From assembly GCF_001269925.1 (NCBI RefSeq), contig NZ_LHVO01000045.1, positions 96,500 through 160,499 of the forward strand: 64,000 bases of DNA, given 5' to 3'. Made by a program: the position numbers and the translations under genes. Source of the stretch: Pseudomonas sp. MIACH. Lineage in GTDB: Bacteria > Pseudomonadota > Gammaproteobacteria > Pseudomonadales > Pseudomonadaceae. The notes under the pieces were generated by a model, which saw only the letters and a program-made list of their open reading frames with translations, was not told the DNA's origin and did not search any database. The first letter of the stretch is position 1, and each line of letters opens with the position of its first letter. Shown here one piece after another: positions 28,709-37,096 of the stretch.

Positions 28709-29593
28709 TCAGACGCTCCTCAGCATGCGCCACAGCGCGAGGCAACCGAAGACCTGCATGGCGAACGCGCCAATCAACATCCACCGGCCGCTGTCATCCG
28801 CCCACATGCCCACCAGATACGTGGGGTTGGTCATCAGGAAGTAACCGGCCACGCTGACCGGCAGCAATCCGAGTACCAGCGCGGTCACGCGGGTTTCCCC
28901 CGTCATCGCCCGCAATTGGCGGGCGCCCTGGTCCCGTTCGCGGATCATTTTGATCAGGTTTTCCAGCAGTTCGCTGGCGTTGCCGCCGTAGCGATGATTG
29001 ACCTTCAAGCCCAACGCAAACAGGCGCAGCTCGTCCTGTTCGTAGAACTCGGCAAAGTCGTGCACGGCTTCCGGCAGGCTGACCCCGAGGATGACGTTGC
29101 GCTTGATGCGGCCCATGGATTTTTTCAGCGGGTCGTCACTGGCCTCTATGCCCCCCAGCACCGCATCCGCCAGGGTGCGTCCAGATTTGAGGCTGCGCAC
29201 GGCATGGTCCAGCAACTGCGGCAATTGCTCGATCATCCGGTGCAGGCGGCGTCGGTAGCGCAGGGCCAGGTAGAACCGCAGGATCAGCGGCGGCAGCACG
29301 ACCATCGCCAGCAGGCCCAGCCATTCGGCGACCAGCACCCCCAGCACTGCGCCCAACCCCCACAGCGTGAGCCATAGCCCCAGGCGTTCGGTGGGCTTAC
29401 CCAGGCCGGCACGGATGAACATCCGCTCAACGCGGGTCACCACGGTCTTGTCATTCAGCGCCTGGGGTTGGCCCTGGCCCAGACGCTCCATCACACGATC
29501 GGTCTGGGCCTGGCGCAGGCCGCTGCGCATCAGGCGCGTGGCCAGCAACAGCATGCCCAGGGAGATTGATGCGAGCAGGAGCGGACCGATCAT
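28709..29593 (-). CDS. tadB: Tad inner-membrane platform protein TadB
   Basis: A 294-residue T2SSF-domain membrane protein, start MIGPLLLASISLGMLLLATRL. Typical sequence: LPQLLDHAVRSLKSGRTLADAVLGGIEAS and GGNASELLENLIKMIRERDQ, with membrane segments near the N-terminus, at about 88-125 and at the C-terminus. The frame is open far upstream into tadA, but the ATG at 29593, ten bases after the tadA stop, gives the family length. Confidence 0.9.
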   Translation of the reverse strand: MIGPLLLASISLGMLLLATRLMRSGLRQAQTDRVMERLGQGQPQALNDKTVVTRVERMFIRAGLGKPTERLGLWLTLWGLGAVLGVLVAEWLGLLAMVVLPPLILRFYLALRYRRRLHRMIEQLPQLLDHAVRSLKSGRTLADAVLGGIEASDDPLKKSMGRIKRNVILGVSLPEAVHDFAEFYEQDELRLFALGLKVNHRYGGNASELLENLIKMIRERDQGARQLRAMTGETRVTALVLGLLPVSVAGYFLMTNPTYLVGMWADDSGRWMLIGAFAMQVFGCLALWRMLRSV

Positions 29594-29603
29594 CAGGCGT
29601 CTC

Positions 29604-30875
29604 CTACAAGGGCAGCGGGATTTCGCGGCGCAGTTTGTCGCCGGCGGGGTTGATGGCTTCGCGCAGGAAGCCGAAGCCGGTGCGCTTGTCATGCCGGAAC
29701 AGCGTGTTGGTGACATACACGTCATCACGCACGCCCACGACTTCCACGACTTCACTGACGCAACGGCGGCCGTCGGGCAGGCGCGTCAGTTGAATCACCA
29801 CGTCCAGTGCCGCGCAGATCATCTGTCGCAGGGTTTTTTCCGCGACGGTGCGGCCGGTGAGACCGACCAGCGTCTCCAGGCGCAACAACGCATCCTGTGC
29901 GTTGTTGGCGTGCACCGTGCTCATCGAACCGTCGTGGCCGGTGTTCATTGCCGTGAGGACGTCGAGCACTTCCACGCCACGGATTTCACCCAGAATGATG
30001 CGGTCCGGGCGCATCCGCAGGGCGTTGCGAATCAGGTCGCTGGCCTTCACTTCACCGTGTCCCTCGGCATTCGGCGGGCGGGTTTCCAGGCGTACGACGT
30101 GGGGGTGGCCGAGTTGCAGCTCGGCCACGTCTTCGATGGTGACGAGCCGTTCGTGGGGGTTGATCAATTGGCTGAGAATGTTCAGCAGTGTGGTTTTTCC
30201 GGTCCCGGTCCCGCCGCTGATCAGAATGTTGCAGCGTTTGCCCACGGCCTCCTGGAAGAACTCGAAAATCGGCTGGTCGATGGTCTGCATCGCCACCAGG
30301 TCGCTGCTTTTGAGCATGTCCTTGCGAAATTTGCGGATCGACAGGCAGGGGCCGTCCAGGGCAATCGGTGGAATGATCGCATTGACCCGGCTGCCGTCCG
30401 GCAACCGCGCATCGACCATCGGCGACGACTCGTCCAGGCGCCGCCCCAGCGGTGCAAGGATGCGCTGCATGACGCGCTCCACGTGGTGGTCGTCGATAAA
30501 ACGCAGGTCGCTTTGGTGCAACAGGCCATCGCGTTCGACGAACACGCGGTGGGGGCCATTGACCAGGATTTCAGTGACGGATACGTCGCGCAGCAGCACC
30601 TCCAGCGGCCCGAAACCGGTGAGTTCGTCGACGATCTCTTCCGCCAGGCGCTCCATTTCATAGCGGGAGACGGCCAGGTGCATGCGGGTGATGTACTCGG
30701 CGACCTTATCCATCACAAATTGCGCCAGGGAGTGGCGCGTGCCTTCCAGCAGGTTTTTCCCTGACTCTTCAATGGCATCGATGATGTAGCGGTGCAGGAC
30801 CAGTTTGAGGCCATCGTGATCGGTATTGCCTGCCGCGCCGCGTGCCGGCACGCCGAACAGTTTCTCGCTGCTCAT
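29604..30875 (-). CDS. tadA: Flp pilus assembly ATPase TadA (CpaF)
   Basis: A 423-residue secretion ATPase of the CpaF/TadA group, powering pilin assembly from the cytosol. Walker A is ISGGTGTGKTTLLN, the Asp-box region TIEDVAELQLGHPHVVRLETRP, Walker B RIILGEIRGVEVLD and the His box GHDGSMSTVHANN. Its ATG overlaps the tadZ stop (ATGA), so translation is probably coupled. Confidence 0.95.
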   Translation of the reverse strand: MSSEKLFGVPARGAAGNTDHDGLKLVLHRYIIDAIEESGKNLLEGTRHSLAQFVMDKVAEYITRMHLAVSRYEMERLAEEIVDELTGFGPLEVLLRDVSVTEILVNGPHRVFVERDGLLHQSDLRFIDDHHVERVMQRILAPLGRRLDESSPMVDARLPDGSRVNAIIPPIALDGPCLSIRKFRKDMLKSSDLVAMQTIDQPIFEFFQEAVGKRCNILISGGTGTGKTTLLNILSQLINPHERLVTIEDVAELQLGHPHVVRLETRPPNAEGHGEVKASDLIRNALRMRPDRIILGEIRGVEVLDVLTAMNTGHDGSMSTVHANNAQDALLRLETLVGLTGRTVAEKTLRQMICAALDVVIQLTRLPDGRRCVSEVVEVVGVRDDVYVTNTLFRHDKRTGFGFLREAINPAGDKLRREIPLPL

Positions 30876-32059
30876 TTCGTGCTCCAGAGTCGGGTGAGCC
30901 AGTTGGCCGGTGGTTTTTCAAGGCCTTCGGAGCGTTTCGCCAGGCGCTCGCCGAGGGTGCGCAGGGCTTGGGTCAACGGCTCGCGTGGCGATAAGGCAAA
31001 TAAGGTCTGGCCCTGGTTCTTGGCGTTCAGGCGGATTTCTGCGCTCAGGGGCAGTACCGCAATCACCTCCAGGCCGAAGGTTTTGCCCAGCGCTTCAGCC
31101 TCCGGTGCGGCGCCTTTGATGTAGCGGTCGACCAACAGGCGTCCGTGCTCCAGTTTCATGCCTTTTTCGCGCCACCGATTGATCACCGCGAGGTTGCGTC
31201 GGCAGTCGAGCACGCTTTGATCGGTGCACCACAGCAGCTTGTCGCAATGGCTGACAAAGGTGCGCAGCGCTTCGCTGTCCGATTGCCCGGTCAGGTTTAC
31301 CACGATGTGCTGAAAGTGTTGGCGCAGTGCGCTGAGCAGCATGTACAGCTCGGCGGCGCTGGTTTGCTCCAGCGATTCGTCACCGTCGGTGTAGGCCAGG
31401 ATGCGCAGGCCTGCCTCGGTTGAGGTGAAGGCGCTGTTGATCAGGGTCGCATCCAGGCGCCGCAGGTGGCGCAGGGCATCGCCGAAGTGGAACGAGCTTT
31501 CCAGGCCCAGCAACGCCAGGCTGTCACCGCGCGGCAGGCCCAAGTCCAGCACCAGGGTTTGTTGCCCGCTTTTTTGCACCACCTGAGCGAGGTGGATGGC
31601 GAGTAATGCGCCGTCGGTACCGCATTGGGTGCCATACAACACCGTGAGACCGCCCAGGTGGGTGGTATGGGTGACTGCCGGCATGCGCTTGCTCAAGCGT
31701 CGAACCAGGCCGGCCACTTCGCTGGAGCGCGAGCCATAGGCGACGAAGTCGCGGGCGCCGGCACGCATGGCATTGAGCACGAGTTGATTGTCCATGCCGT
31801 CGCCCAACGCAACGATGGCCAGCATGGGTTTGGCCTCCAGCGCCCCTTCGATCAGGGCGCACTGTGTGGTGACGTTTTCACGGTCCAGGCCGATGAAGAC
31901 CAGGTTGGCGAACGTCACGTCGACCAGTGCCAGCAACTCGTCCAGGCTGCCGCCGGCGCTGACCACTTGGCCCAACGGTGCAAGGGCGCCCTGCAGCCAT
32001 TCCAGGTCGGTGCTGTTGCGCGTTATTGCCAGGAACGTCTGGCTCAGGCTCTCGCTCAT
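30872..32059 (-). CDS. tadZ: Tad pilus localisation protein TadZ (CpaE-like)
   Basis: A 395-residue protein with an N-terminal receiver-like domain (about 1-125, without the usual acidic pocket) and a C-terminal ParA/MinD-like ATPase fold. Where ParA proteins have KGGxGKT there is TVLYGTQCGTDGALLAIHLA, so the Walker A lysines are missing. Atypical ATPase sites are known in TadZ, which marks the site of pilus assembly at the cell pole. The start at 32059 overlaps the rcpA stop (ATGA); the frame is open upstream inside rcpA. Confidence 0.88.
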   Translation of the reverse strand: MSESLSQTFLAITRNSTDLEWLQGALAPLGQVVSAGGSLDELLALVDVTFANLVFIGLDRENVTTQCALIEGALEAKPMLAIVALGDGMDNQLVLNAMRAGARDFVAYGSRSSEVAGLVRRLSKRMPAVTHTTHLGGLTVLYGTQCGTDGALLAIHLAQVVQKSGQQTLVLDLGLPRGDSLALLGLESSFHFGDALRHLRRLDATLINSAFTSTEAGLRILAYTDGDESLEQTSAAELYMLLSALRQHFQHIVVNLTGQSDSEALRTFVSHCDKLLWCTDQSVLDCRRNLAVINRWREKGMKLEHGRLLVDRYIKGAAPEAEALGKTFGLEVIAVLPLSAEIRLNAKNQGQTLFALSPREPLTQALRTLGERLAKRSEGLEKPPANWLTRLWSTK

Positions 32060-33270
32060 TGGGAAAGCCCCGTGCGCCGGTCGAAGTTGCCATTTTCGAG
32101 GAAGAACAGGCGGTACCAATTCGGGTCGTAGCTGCGCAGTTTCTCGCCGGGCAGCGACGGCAACTGCGCGTCGGCGGCCAGGGGTTGCACCAGGTGCGGG
32201 GTGACGATCATCAGCAGCTCTTTTTCCTCGCGGCTGATGTTGGAGTCGCGGAAGAACGCACCCAGGATCGGGATATCACCCAGTCCCGGAAATTTGTTGA
32301 TGGTGGAGCGGTTGTTGGTGCTGATCAGGCCACTGATGACGAAGCTTTCGCCATCGGCCAGGGACACGCTGGTGTCGGTACGCCGCACGGTAAGGGCGGG
32401 GACCTGGATGCCCTGGATCTGCACGGAGTTGCTGTAGTCCAGCTCGCTGACTTCGGGGGCGACCTTGAGGGTGATGCGGTTGCGGTCGATCACGGTGGGG
32501 GTCAGGGTCAAACGAATGCCGAACTCTTTGTACTCGATGGAGATGGTGTCGCTGCCAGCGCTGGGCACCGGAATTGGCACTTCGCCACCGGCCAGGAAGG
32601 TTGCGCTTTGCCCACTCAGGGCGACCAGGCTGGGACGCGCCAGGGTGTAGGCAAAGCCGCTGCTTTCCAGGGCATTGATCATGGCCGATACACGTCCGCC
32701 GCCGAAACCGATATTGAAGTTGGACGCGCTCACCGGCAGGGCCAGCGTGTTTGCGCTGGGCACGGACAGGTTGGGGCTGCCGATCAGGAAGTTCTTGCCA
32801 ATCCCCAGGATCGAAGTGCTCGCTTCCTTGAGCTTGGTGCGGCTGACCTCGACAAAGCGGATGTCGGTCTGCACCTGGCTGGGCAACGAGGGGTCTTGCG
32901 AGGGTGACAGCGAAAGGCTGGTCAATGCCGACGTGGCTTTGCCTTTGACGAACACCATGCTCTGGCGTGGGCTGCTCGAACACGCGGTCCAGATCATCAG
33001 GCTCGTGGCGCCTTGAGAGATACCGGTAAGCAGGAAGGACTGGTTGCTGTTGACTTGAACGTCGGCGATTTTTGGATCGCCAACGGCCAACCGCGTAATG
33101 GCCACCGGGGATTGCATGGCTTGTTGCATGCCCTCACCGACCTCAAGCGCAGCAGGCAACTGGCCCAGGCTGGCGCAGTTGCCGGTGGCCGCCTGTGCGC
33201 TGCCGACCGGCAGCAGTATGACGAGGGCCCAGAACACGCGTGAAAAAAACGGCACGGAACGACTGCTCAT
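32056..33270 (-). CDS. rcpA: Flp pilus outer-membrane secretin RcpA (CpaC)
   Basis: A 404-residue secretin. A signal peptide (ending GSAQA, about residue 27) is followed by the N-domain of T2S/CpaC type (ITRLAVGDPKIADVQVNSNQSFLLTGISQGATSLMIW) and the secretin beta domain (VEVSRTKLKEASTSILG, EVPIPVPS, EFGIRLTLTPTVIDRNRITLKVAPEVSELD, GLISTNNRSTINKFPGLGDIPILGAFF), whose end is the conserved secretin signature. It forms the pore through which the pilus leaves the cell. Confidence 0.94.
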   Translation of the reverse strand: MSSRSVPFFSRVFWALVILLPVGSAQAATGNCASLGQLPAALEVGEGMQQAMQSPVAITRLAVGDPKIADVQVNSNQSFLLTGISQGATSLMIWTACSSSPRQSMVFVKGKATSALTSLSLSPSQDPSLPSQVQTDIRFVEVSRTKLKEASTSILGIGKNFLIGSPNLSVPSANTLALPVSASNFNIGFGGGRVSAMINALESSGFAYTLARPSLVALSGQSATFLAGGEVPIPVPSAGSDTISIEYKEFGIRLTLTPTVIDRNRITLKVAPEVSELDYSNSVQIQGIQVPALTVRRTDTSVSLADGESFVISGLISTNNRSTINKFPGLGDIPILGAFFRDSNISREEKELLMIVTPHLVQPLAADAQLPSLPGEKLRSYDPNWYRLFFLENGNFDRRTGLSQ

Positions 33271-33290
33271 TCAAGGCATCCTTAGCGCTA

Positions 33291-34229
33291 TCAGGGCGTT
33301 TGTTGAGTAACCTGGTTGCCGCGTATTACCTCGATCCCCGAGCGACGTGGCGTGCTGTTGGCCGCCGGCGGACTGAAGGTGTTGATGGGGGCAGAAGTAA
33401 AGGCCAACTGATTGAACTGGTAGAGATCGCGCTTGGCGTTGTCGAGGTTTACCAGCGAGTCATTTTCGCCCGCCCAGTAGAGGCTCAGGCGTTGTTCGTC
33501 GGCGCTGCGCACGGCCAGGCGCAATACGCCGGCTTGAATAGCCAGCACCAGCCGAGTCATTAATTGCTCTGGAACCGCGAGCAGCACCGTGCGTGCAGCG
33601 GCGCGGCTCTGTTGTTGCTTGGCCAGGTCTTGCGCCGAGGTGGCCACGGGGGAGCCGGGTTTACCGTCGTTGGTCAGTCCCAACTGGTCGCCCACGCCGA
33701 GCAGGCGAAGTGCAGGGATGACGGTTTGCGCCGACGGTTGGGGGTTACCGTTTTCCTGGCGCAGGTACAGCATTACGTCGACATAGTCGCCGGGGTTCAA
33801 TTGCCCGCCGGCACCGCTCACTTCATCCACTGCGACGGCCAGTGCACGTTCGCCAGGGCGGATCATGCGGGCGAGGCTTCCGCCGGCGTCGAAACTTTGT
33901 TCGGTCAGCCAAGTGCCCGCTTCAAGGCTGCGCCAGGGCACGCGGCCGATTGCTTGTTCCAGGGTGGTGAGGCTGCCTGCCGGGGCGGTGCGCAGTTTTT
34001 CCAGGGTCAGGTCGGCGGCGGTGAGGGCAACGAAGGGCGGCACGTCGTGGGCCAGCACCACTACGGATTGACGCGTAGGGTCTTCGGCTGGGGTCACTGC
34101 AATCGTGCTGGCAAGCGGTTGAACGGCGGGCGCCGGTTCCGGGCGGCTCAGCACCAGGCCCCAATAGCCTGCAATCAGTGCACCCACCAACAGTAATCCG
34201 GCCAGAATCATACTGATGCGACTGCTCAT
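33291..34229 (-). CDS. rcpC: Flp pilus assembly protein RcpC (CpaB)
   Basis: A 312-residue protein with one N-terminal membrane segment (about 7-27) and an SAF/CpaB domain (VVVLAHDVPPFVALTAADLTLEKL, then GTWLTEQSF, LARMIRPGERALAVAVDEVSGAGGQLNPGDYVDVML). RcpC is periplasmic and supports the secretin. First gene of the eight-gene rcp-tad operon; its ATG follows GGGAGAGCC. Confidence 0.92.
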   Translation of the reverse strand: MSSRISMILAGLLLVGALIAGYWGLVLSRPEPAPAVQPLASTIAVTPAEDPTRQSVVVLAHDVPPFVALTAADLTLEKLRTAPAGSLTTLEQAIGRVPWRSLEAGTWLTEQSFDAGGSLARMIRPGERALAVAVDEVSGAGGQLNPGDYVDVMLYLRQENGNPQPSAQTVIPALRLLGVGDQLGLTNDGKPGSPVATSAQDLAKQQQSRAAARTVLLAVPEQLMTRLVLAIQAGVLRLAVRSADEQRLSLYWAGENDSLVNLDNAKRDLYQFNQLAFTSAPINTFSPPAANSTPRRSGIEVIRGNQVTQQTP

Positions 34230-34545
34230 TAAGGCTCTCCCTTTCCCACTGCAGAACCTGCCGGCTGGTCCATCCAGTCACTGCGCAATCAGTTCACGCG
34301 GCACATCTAACTATTTCGCTATTTGAAGGTAGTTCAGCTAGGACGAAATGCCATTACCCTTCGGAAAAATTCTGCATTGCAATGGAAAACCAGGTTGTTT
34401 TGGCGCCACGGAGTTGGCTACTACTTTGTGATTAGTCGCTTATTACAGTTGTTGGGAGTGCATTTGCCGACAATGCTCTAATGGCAAAGCGAAATCATGC
34501 AGTAGGCCCGCTACATCAGCGCTCTGAGCGCATAGGAGAAGTCAT
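34230..34545. promoter_or_regulatory. Divergent control region rcpC / flp
   Basis: A 316-bp region, more AT-rich than its surroundings, between the rcp-tad operon and the pilin gene, so it holds both promoters and presumably the PprB sites. Visible structure: a perfect 10-bp palindrome CATTGCAATG at 34375-34384 and a GCGCTCTGAGCGC hairpin close to the flp ribosome-binding site (AGGAG). I cannot assign -35/-10 boxes with confidence. Confidence 0.5.
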
Positions 34546-34737
34546 ATGTTCCTTGATGCGATTCGCAAGGTGTTTATAAAAATCCAGATTTTTTCTTATG
34601 CCAGAGAGGGGGCCTCCGGTATCGAATATGCAATTGTCGCGGCGATGTGTGCGGCGGTGATCGGACTGTTCATGTCGCCGATCAGTACCAAAGTTAAAGC
34701 CATCTTTACTTCGATTCAGACAGGCATCGGTACTTGA
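34546..34737 (+). CDS. flp: Flp-type IVb major pilin
   Basis: A 63-residue prepilin. The leader MFLDAIRKVFIKIQIFSYAREG is followed by ASGIEYAIVAAMCAAVIGLF: cleavage after Gly22, Glu at +5 and Tyr at +6 as in all Flp pilins, then the hydrophobic assembly helix. The mature pilin would have 41 residues. AGGAGAAGTCAT gives a strong start. It is divergent from the rcp-tad operon, as in P. aeruginosa. Confidence 0.95.
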   Translation: MFLDAIRKVFIKIQIFSYAREGASGIEYAIVAAMCAAVIGLFMSPISTKVKAIFTSIQTGIGT

Positions 34738-34791
34738 TCAATACCGTGGTGTAACTACCTTGAGTGCACTCCCAGTCCCAGGACTTTTCCC

Positions 34792-35196
34792 ATGAGTTCC
34801 TCTTCGCCGACCCGGCAACAAATCCTGTTAGTGGACGACGAAGAGGACGCCTTGATCGAACTCGCCGAATCCCTTGGCGATGAAGGGTTCGTCTGCTTCA
34901 CGGCCAACTCCGTCACCGAAGCTTTGCAGGAACTCACCCTCAACCCTGATATCGCCCTGGTCATCACCGACCTGCGCATGCCCGAGGAAAGCGGTATCTC
35001 CTTGATCAAGCGCCTGCGCGAACACACCTCACGCTCGCACCTGCCGGTGATTGTGATGTCGGGTCATGCCGAGATGGATGACGTCAGCGACATGCTGCGC
35101 CTGCAGGTGCTGGACTTGTTTCGCAAGCCGATCTACCTGGTGCGGCTGCTCGATACGTTGAACAATCTCTTCCCCGTGACCAAGCGCTATCCGTAG
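34792..35196 (+). CDS. Receiver-only response regulator
   Basis: A 134-residue single receiver domain: ILLVDDEEDALIELAESLG, phospho-acceptor Asp in ALVITDLRMPEESG, VIVMSGHAEMDD and the Lys of LFRKPI. There is no output domain, so it would act by protein contact or as a phosphate relay. It lies 54 bp after flp in the same direction, so a link with pilus control (perhaps with the kinase PprA) is possible but is inference. AGGA precedes the ATG. Confidence 0.88.
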   Translation: MSSSSPTRQQILLVDDEEDALIELAESLGDEGFVCFTANSVTEALQELTLNPDIALVITDLRMPEESGISLIKRLREHTSRSHLPVIVMSGHAEMDDVSDMLRLQVLDLFRKPIYLVRLLDTLNNLFPVTKRYP

Positions 35197-35220
35197 GCGC
35201 GAGCACGCTCGCGCCTACGG
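35191..35220 (+). terminator. Perfect 12-bp hairpin across the stop codon
   Basis: CCGTAGGCGCGA (35191-35202) and TCGCGCCTACGG (35209-35220) form a perfect stem with a six-base loop. The left arm contains the TAG stop of the response regulator. No T-tract follows. It may stop transcription between the convergent genes or be a REP-like half. Confidence 0.6.
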
Positions 35221-35228
35221 GGCTGCAG

Positions 35229-36911
35229 TCATAGCTGATAACTGAAACTCAACGTGTACCGCGGCGTGCGGTTGAAGGTGTCGAGGGCCTTGTCCGACAT
35301 CGGCTTGGCCGCTTCGAGGGCGATGTTGTAGTACTGGGTGTCGCCAAAGCGCAGGCCCACGGCGGCCGATGACATATCGTTGTGCTTGATCGGCAGGTCG
35401 TTGAACCAGGTCTTGGCCCGGTCGAACACCACGTAGGGTTGCAGGATGCGCACCCAGTCGCCGGCACGGTTGTAGCTGTAGTTGATCTCGTACGCCATGC
35501 CCCAGCCCTTGTCGCCGGAGCCTTGGTCGTCGGGGTAGCCGCGGCCGAAGTTCTGCCCGCCGAAGGTGGCGCGTTCGCTGTCGGGCAAGGTGTCGTCGCT
35601 CCAGTAGAGTGCGCCGGAGAGTACGCCTTGCCAGTTATCAAACAGCTTGTTGCTTTGCACGCCGGACAGGCGCAGGCGGAAGAAGTCGAGGTCAGGCTTG
35701 AGGCCGCCGAAGTCGCTGCGGGTCTTGGCGCCCATACCGTTGGTGCCTTGGTACACCCCGGCGCTGAGGATGCGCAGTTGGGTGGTATCGGCCTTGCGCC
35801 AGTCACCCTCGAAGGCCAGGGCGCGCAGGTCGGTTTGCAGCTCCAGGCGCTGCGGGAAGCCCACCAGTTGGTAGCGAGTGGTCTGGTCGACGGCGTAGTA
35901 GCGCGCGCCGAGGCTCAGTGACTCGTTGGGCGAGGCGATCAGCGGGTGGCTGAGGCCAATGGAGTAACGGTCGATTTCCTGGTGTGGCTTGAGTTCGAAG
36001 CCGCCGCCCAGTTGCAGGTTGGTCCGTGGGTCGGCGCGGTAGCGTTCACCCGATAGCACCACCTGGGTGCCTTCGGCATTGATGAATTGGCTGTAGGCGG
36101 CGCGGTAGTAATGCTCTTTATCGTCGCCCGGTGGGAACAGGCCGCTGACGCTCAGTTGTTCACCCATGGATGTCCACGCGTTGCTGGTGGCCGTCAGCAG
36201 CGCTTGAGTGCCGCCGCGGCTGTTCTCGTTCAGGCTCATGCTGGTGGTGAAGGGTTTGCGGCTGGCGCTGATTTGCATGTGGGTGCCGCCATCGGTGGTG
36301 CCGGGCGGGGGCACTTGGGCTTGCAACGTCACACCGGGGATGGCACTCATCAGGGTGGTGTAGCGTTCGAAGGTCTTGCGGGTAAGTGGGCGTTCGGCCT
36401 TGAGTTTTTCTGCCAGCTTGTCGACGTAGGACGACACCGAACCGATGTCGCCCTGCAGGCTGTAATCGCGGATATAACCCTCCACCAGCACCACGCGCAC
36501 CAGGCCGTTTTCGAAGCGTTGCTCCGGCAGGAAAGCGTAGGACAACAGGTAGCCGTCTTCCTGGTAGCGCCGAGTGATGCGGCGCGTGGCCTCGATCAGT
36601 TGCGCGAGGTTGGTTTCGCGGCCAATCAAGGGCTCGAAGACCTGGGCCACGTCCTTGAGCGGATAGACCGTACCGCCGTCGATCTGCAGTTTGCGAATGG
36701 TCACTTTGGTGTCCATCAGCAAGGGTTGCGCGGTCGGGGCGGCCGGCACCGGCAACTGGGTTTGCGGGGTGGCCGGGCGGTAGGCGTCGGCGGGCAGGTT
36801 GGGCACGGGCAGAGTGCGCACGGTGTCGTTGCTGTTGAGGAAGCTGGGGAGGGTATCGGCCTGGGCATAAGCACTGAGGGTGAGCAATAACAACGGCGTC
36901 AAAGCGCGCAT
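35229..36911 (-). CDS. TpsB family outer-membrane transporter (ShlB/FhaC type)
   Basis: A 560-residue two-partner secretion pore. Signal peptide MRALTPLLLLTLSAYAQA, a Pro-rich linker, two POTRA-like domains (about 70-225: VTIRKLQIDGGTVYPLKDVAQVFEPLIG, YLLSYAFLPEQRFENGLVRVVLVEGYI) and a C-terminal beta barrel. The conserved L6 motif is FGGQNFGRGYPDDQGSGDKG, with the RGY tip. TpsB proteins export one large TpsA partner; none is encoded in the window. The ATG at 36911 follows GGAG at six bases. The gene lies downstream of the glycine-rich lipoprotein gene with a terminator between them. Confidence 0.88.
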   Translation of the reverse strand: MRALTPLLLLTLSAYAQADTLPSFLNSNDTVRTLPVPNLPADAYRPATPQTQLPVPAAPTAQPLLMDTKVTIRKLQIDGGTVYPLKDVAQVFEPLIGRETNLAQLIEATRRITRRYQEDGYLLSYAFLPEQRFENGLVRVVLVEGYIRDYSLQGDIGSVSSYVDKLAEKLKAERPLTRKTFERYTTLMSAIPGVTLQAQVPPPGTTDGGTHMQISASRKPFTTSMSLNENSRGGTQALLTATSNAWTSMGEQLSVSGLFPPGDDKEHYYRAAYSQFINAEGTQVVLSGERYRADPRTNLQLGGGFELKPHQEIDRYSIGLSHPLIASPNESLSLGARYYAVDQTTRYQLVGFPQRLELQTDLRALAFEGDWRKADTTQLRILSAGVYQGTNGMGAKTRSDFGGLKPDLDFFRLRLSGVQSNKLFDNWQGVLSGALYWSDDTLPDSERATFGGQNFGRGYPDDQGSGDKGWGMAYEINYSYNRAGDWVRILQPYVVFDRAKTWFNDLPIKHNDMSSAAVGLRFGDTQYYNIALEAAKPMSDKALDTFNRTPRYTLSFSYQL

Positions 36912-37010
36912 AGGACACTCCATGGTCAAAACTGCGGCGGCGTCTTGCAGAGGCCCGCCGGGCTCTCGGGGCGCGGTTCGGGGGCTTTCACAGGCCGTTC
37001 ATTGGCCCAT

Positions 37011-37044
37011 AAAAAAGACGAGAGATGGATTGGATCTCTCGTCT
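37011..37044 (-). terminator. Rho-independent terminator of the glycine-rich lipoprotein gene
   Basis: On the reverse strand GACGAGAGAT (37043-37034), a seven-base loop and ATCTCTCGTC (37026-37017) form a perfect 10-bp stem followed by six T residues (37016-37011). It lies about 50 bp after the stop at 37097. Confidence 0.9.
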
Positions 37045-37096
37045 CAACCAAGCGTAGGCGCTGTAGGTGAGGCCGTCTAATCGGCCAGGTGCGATT

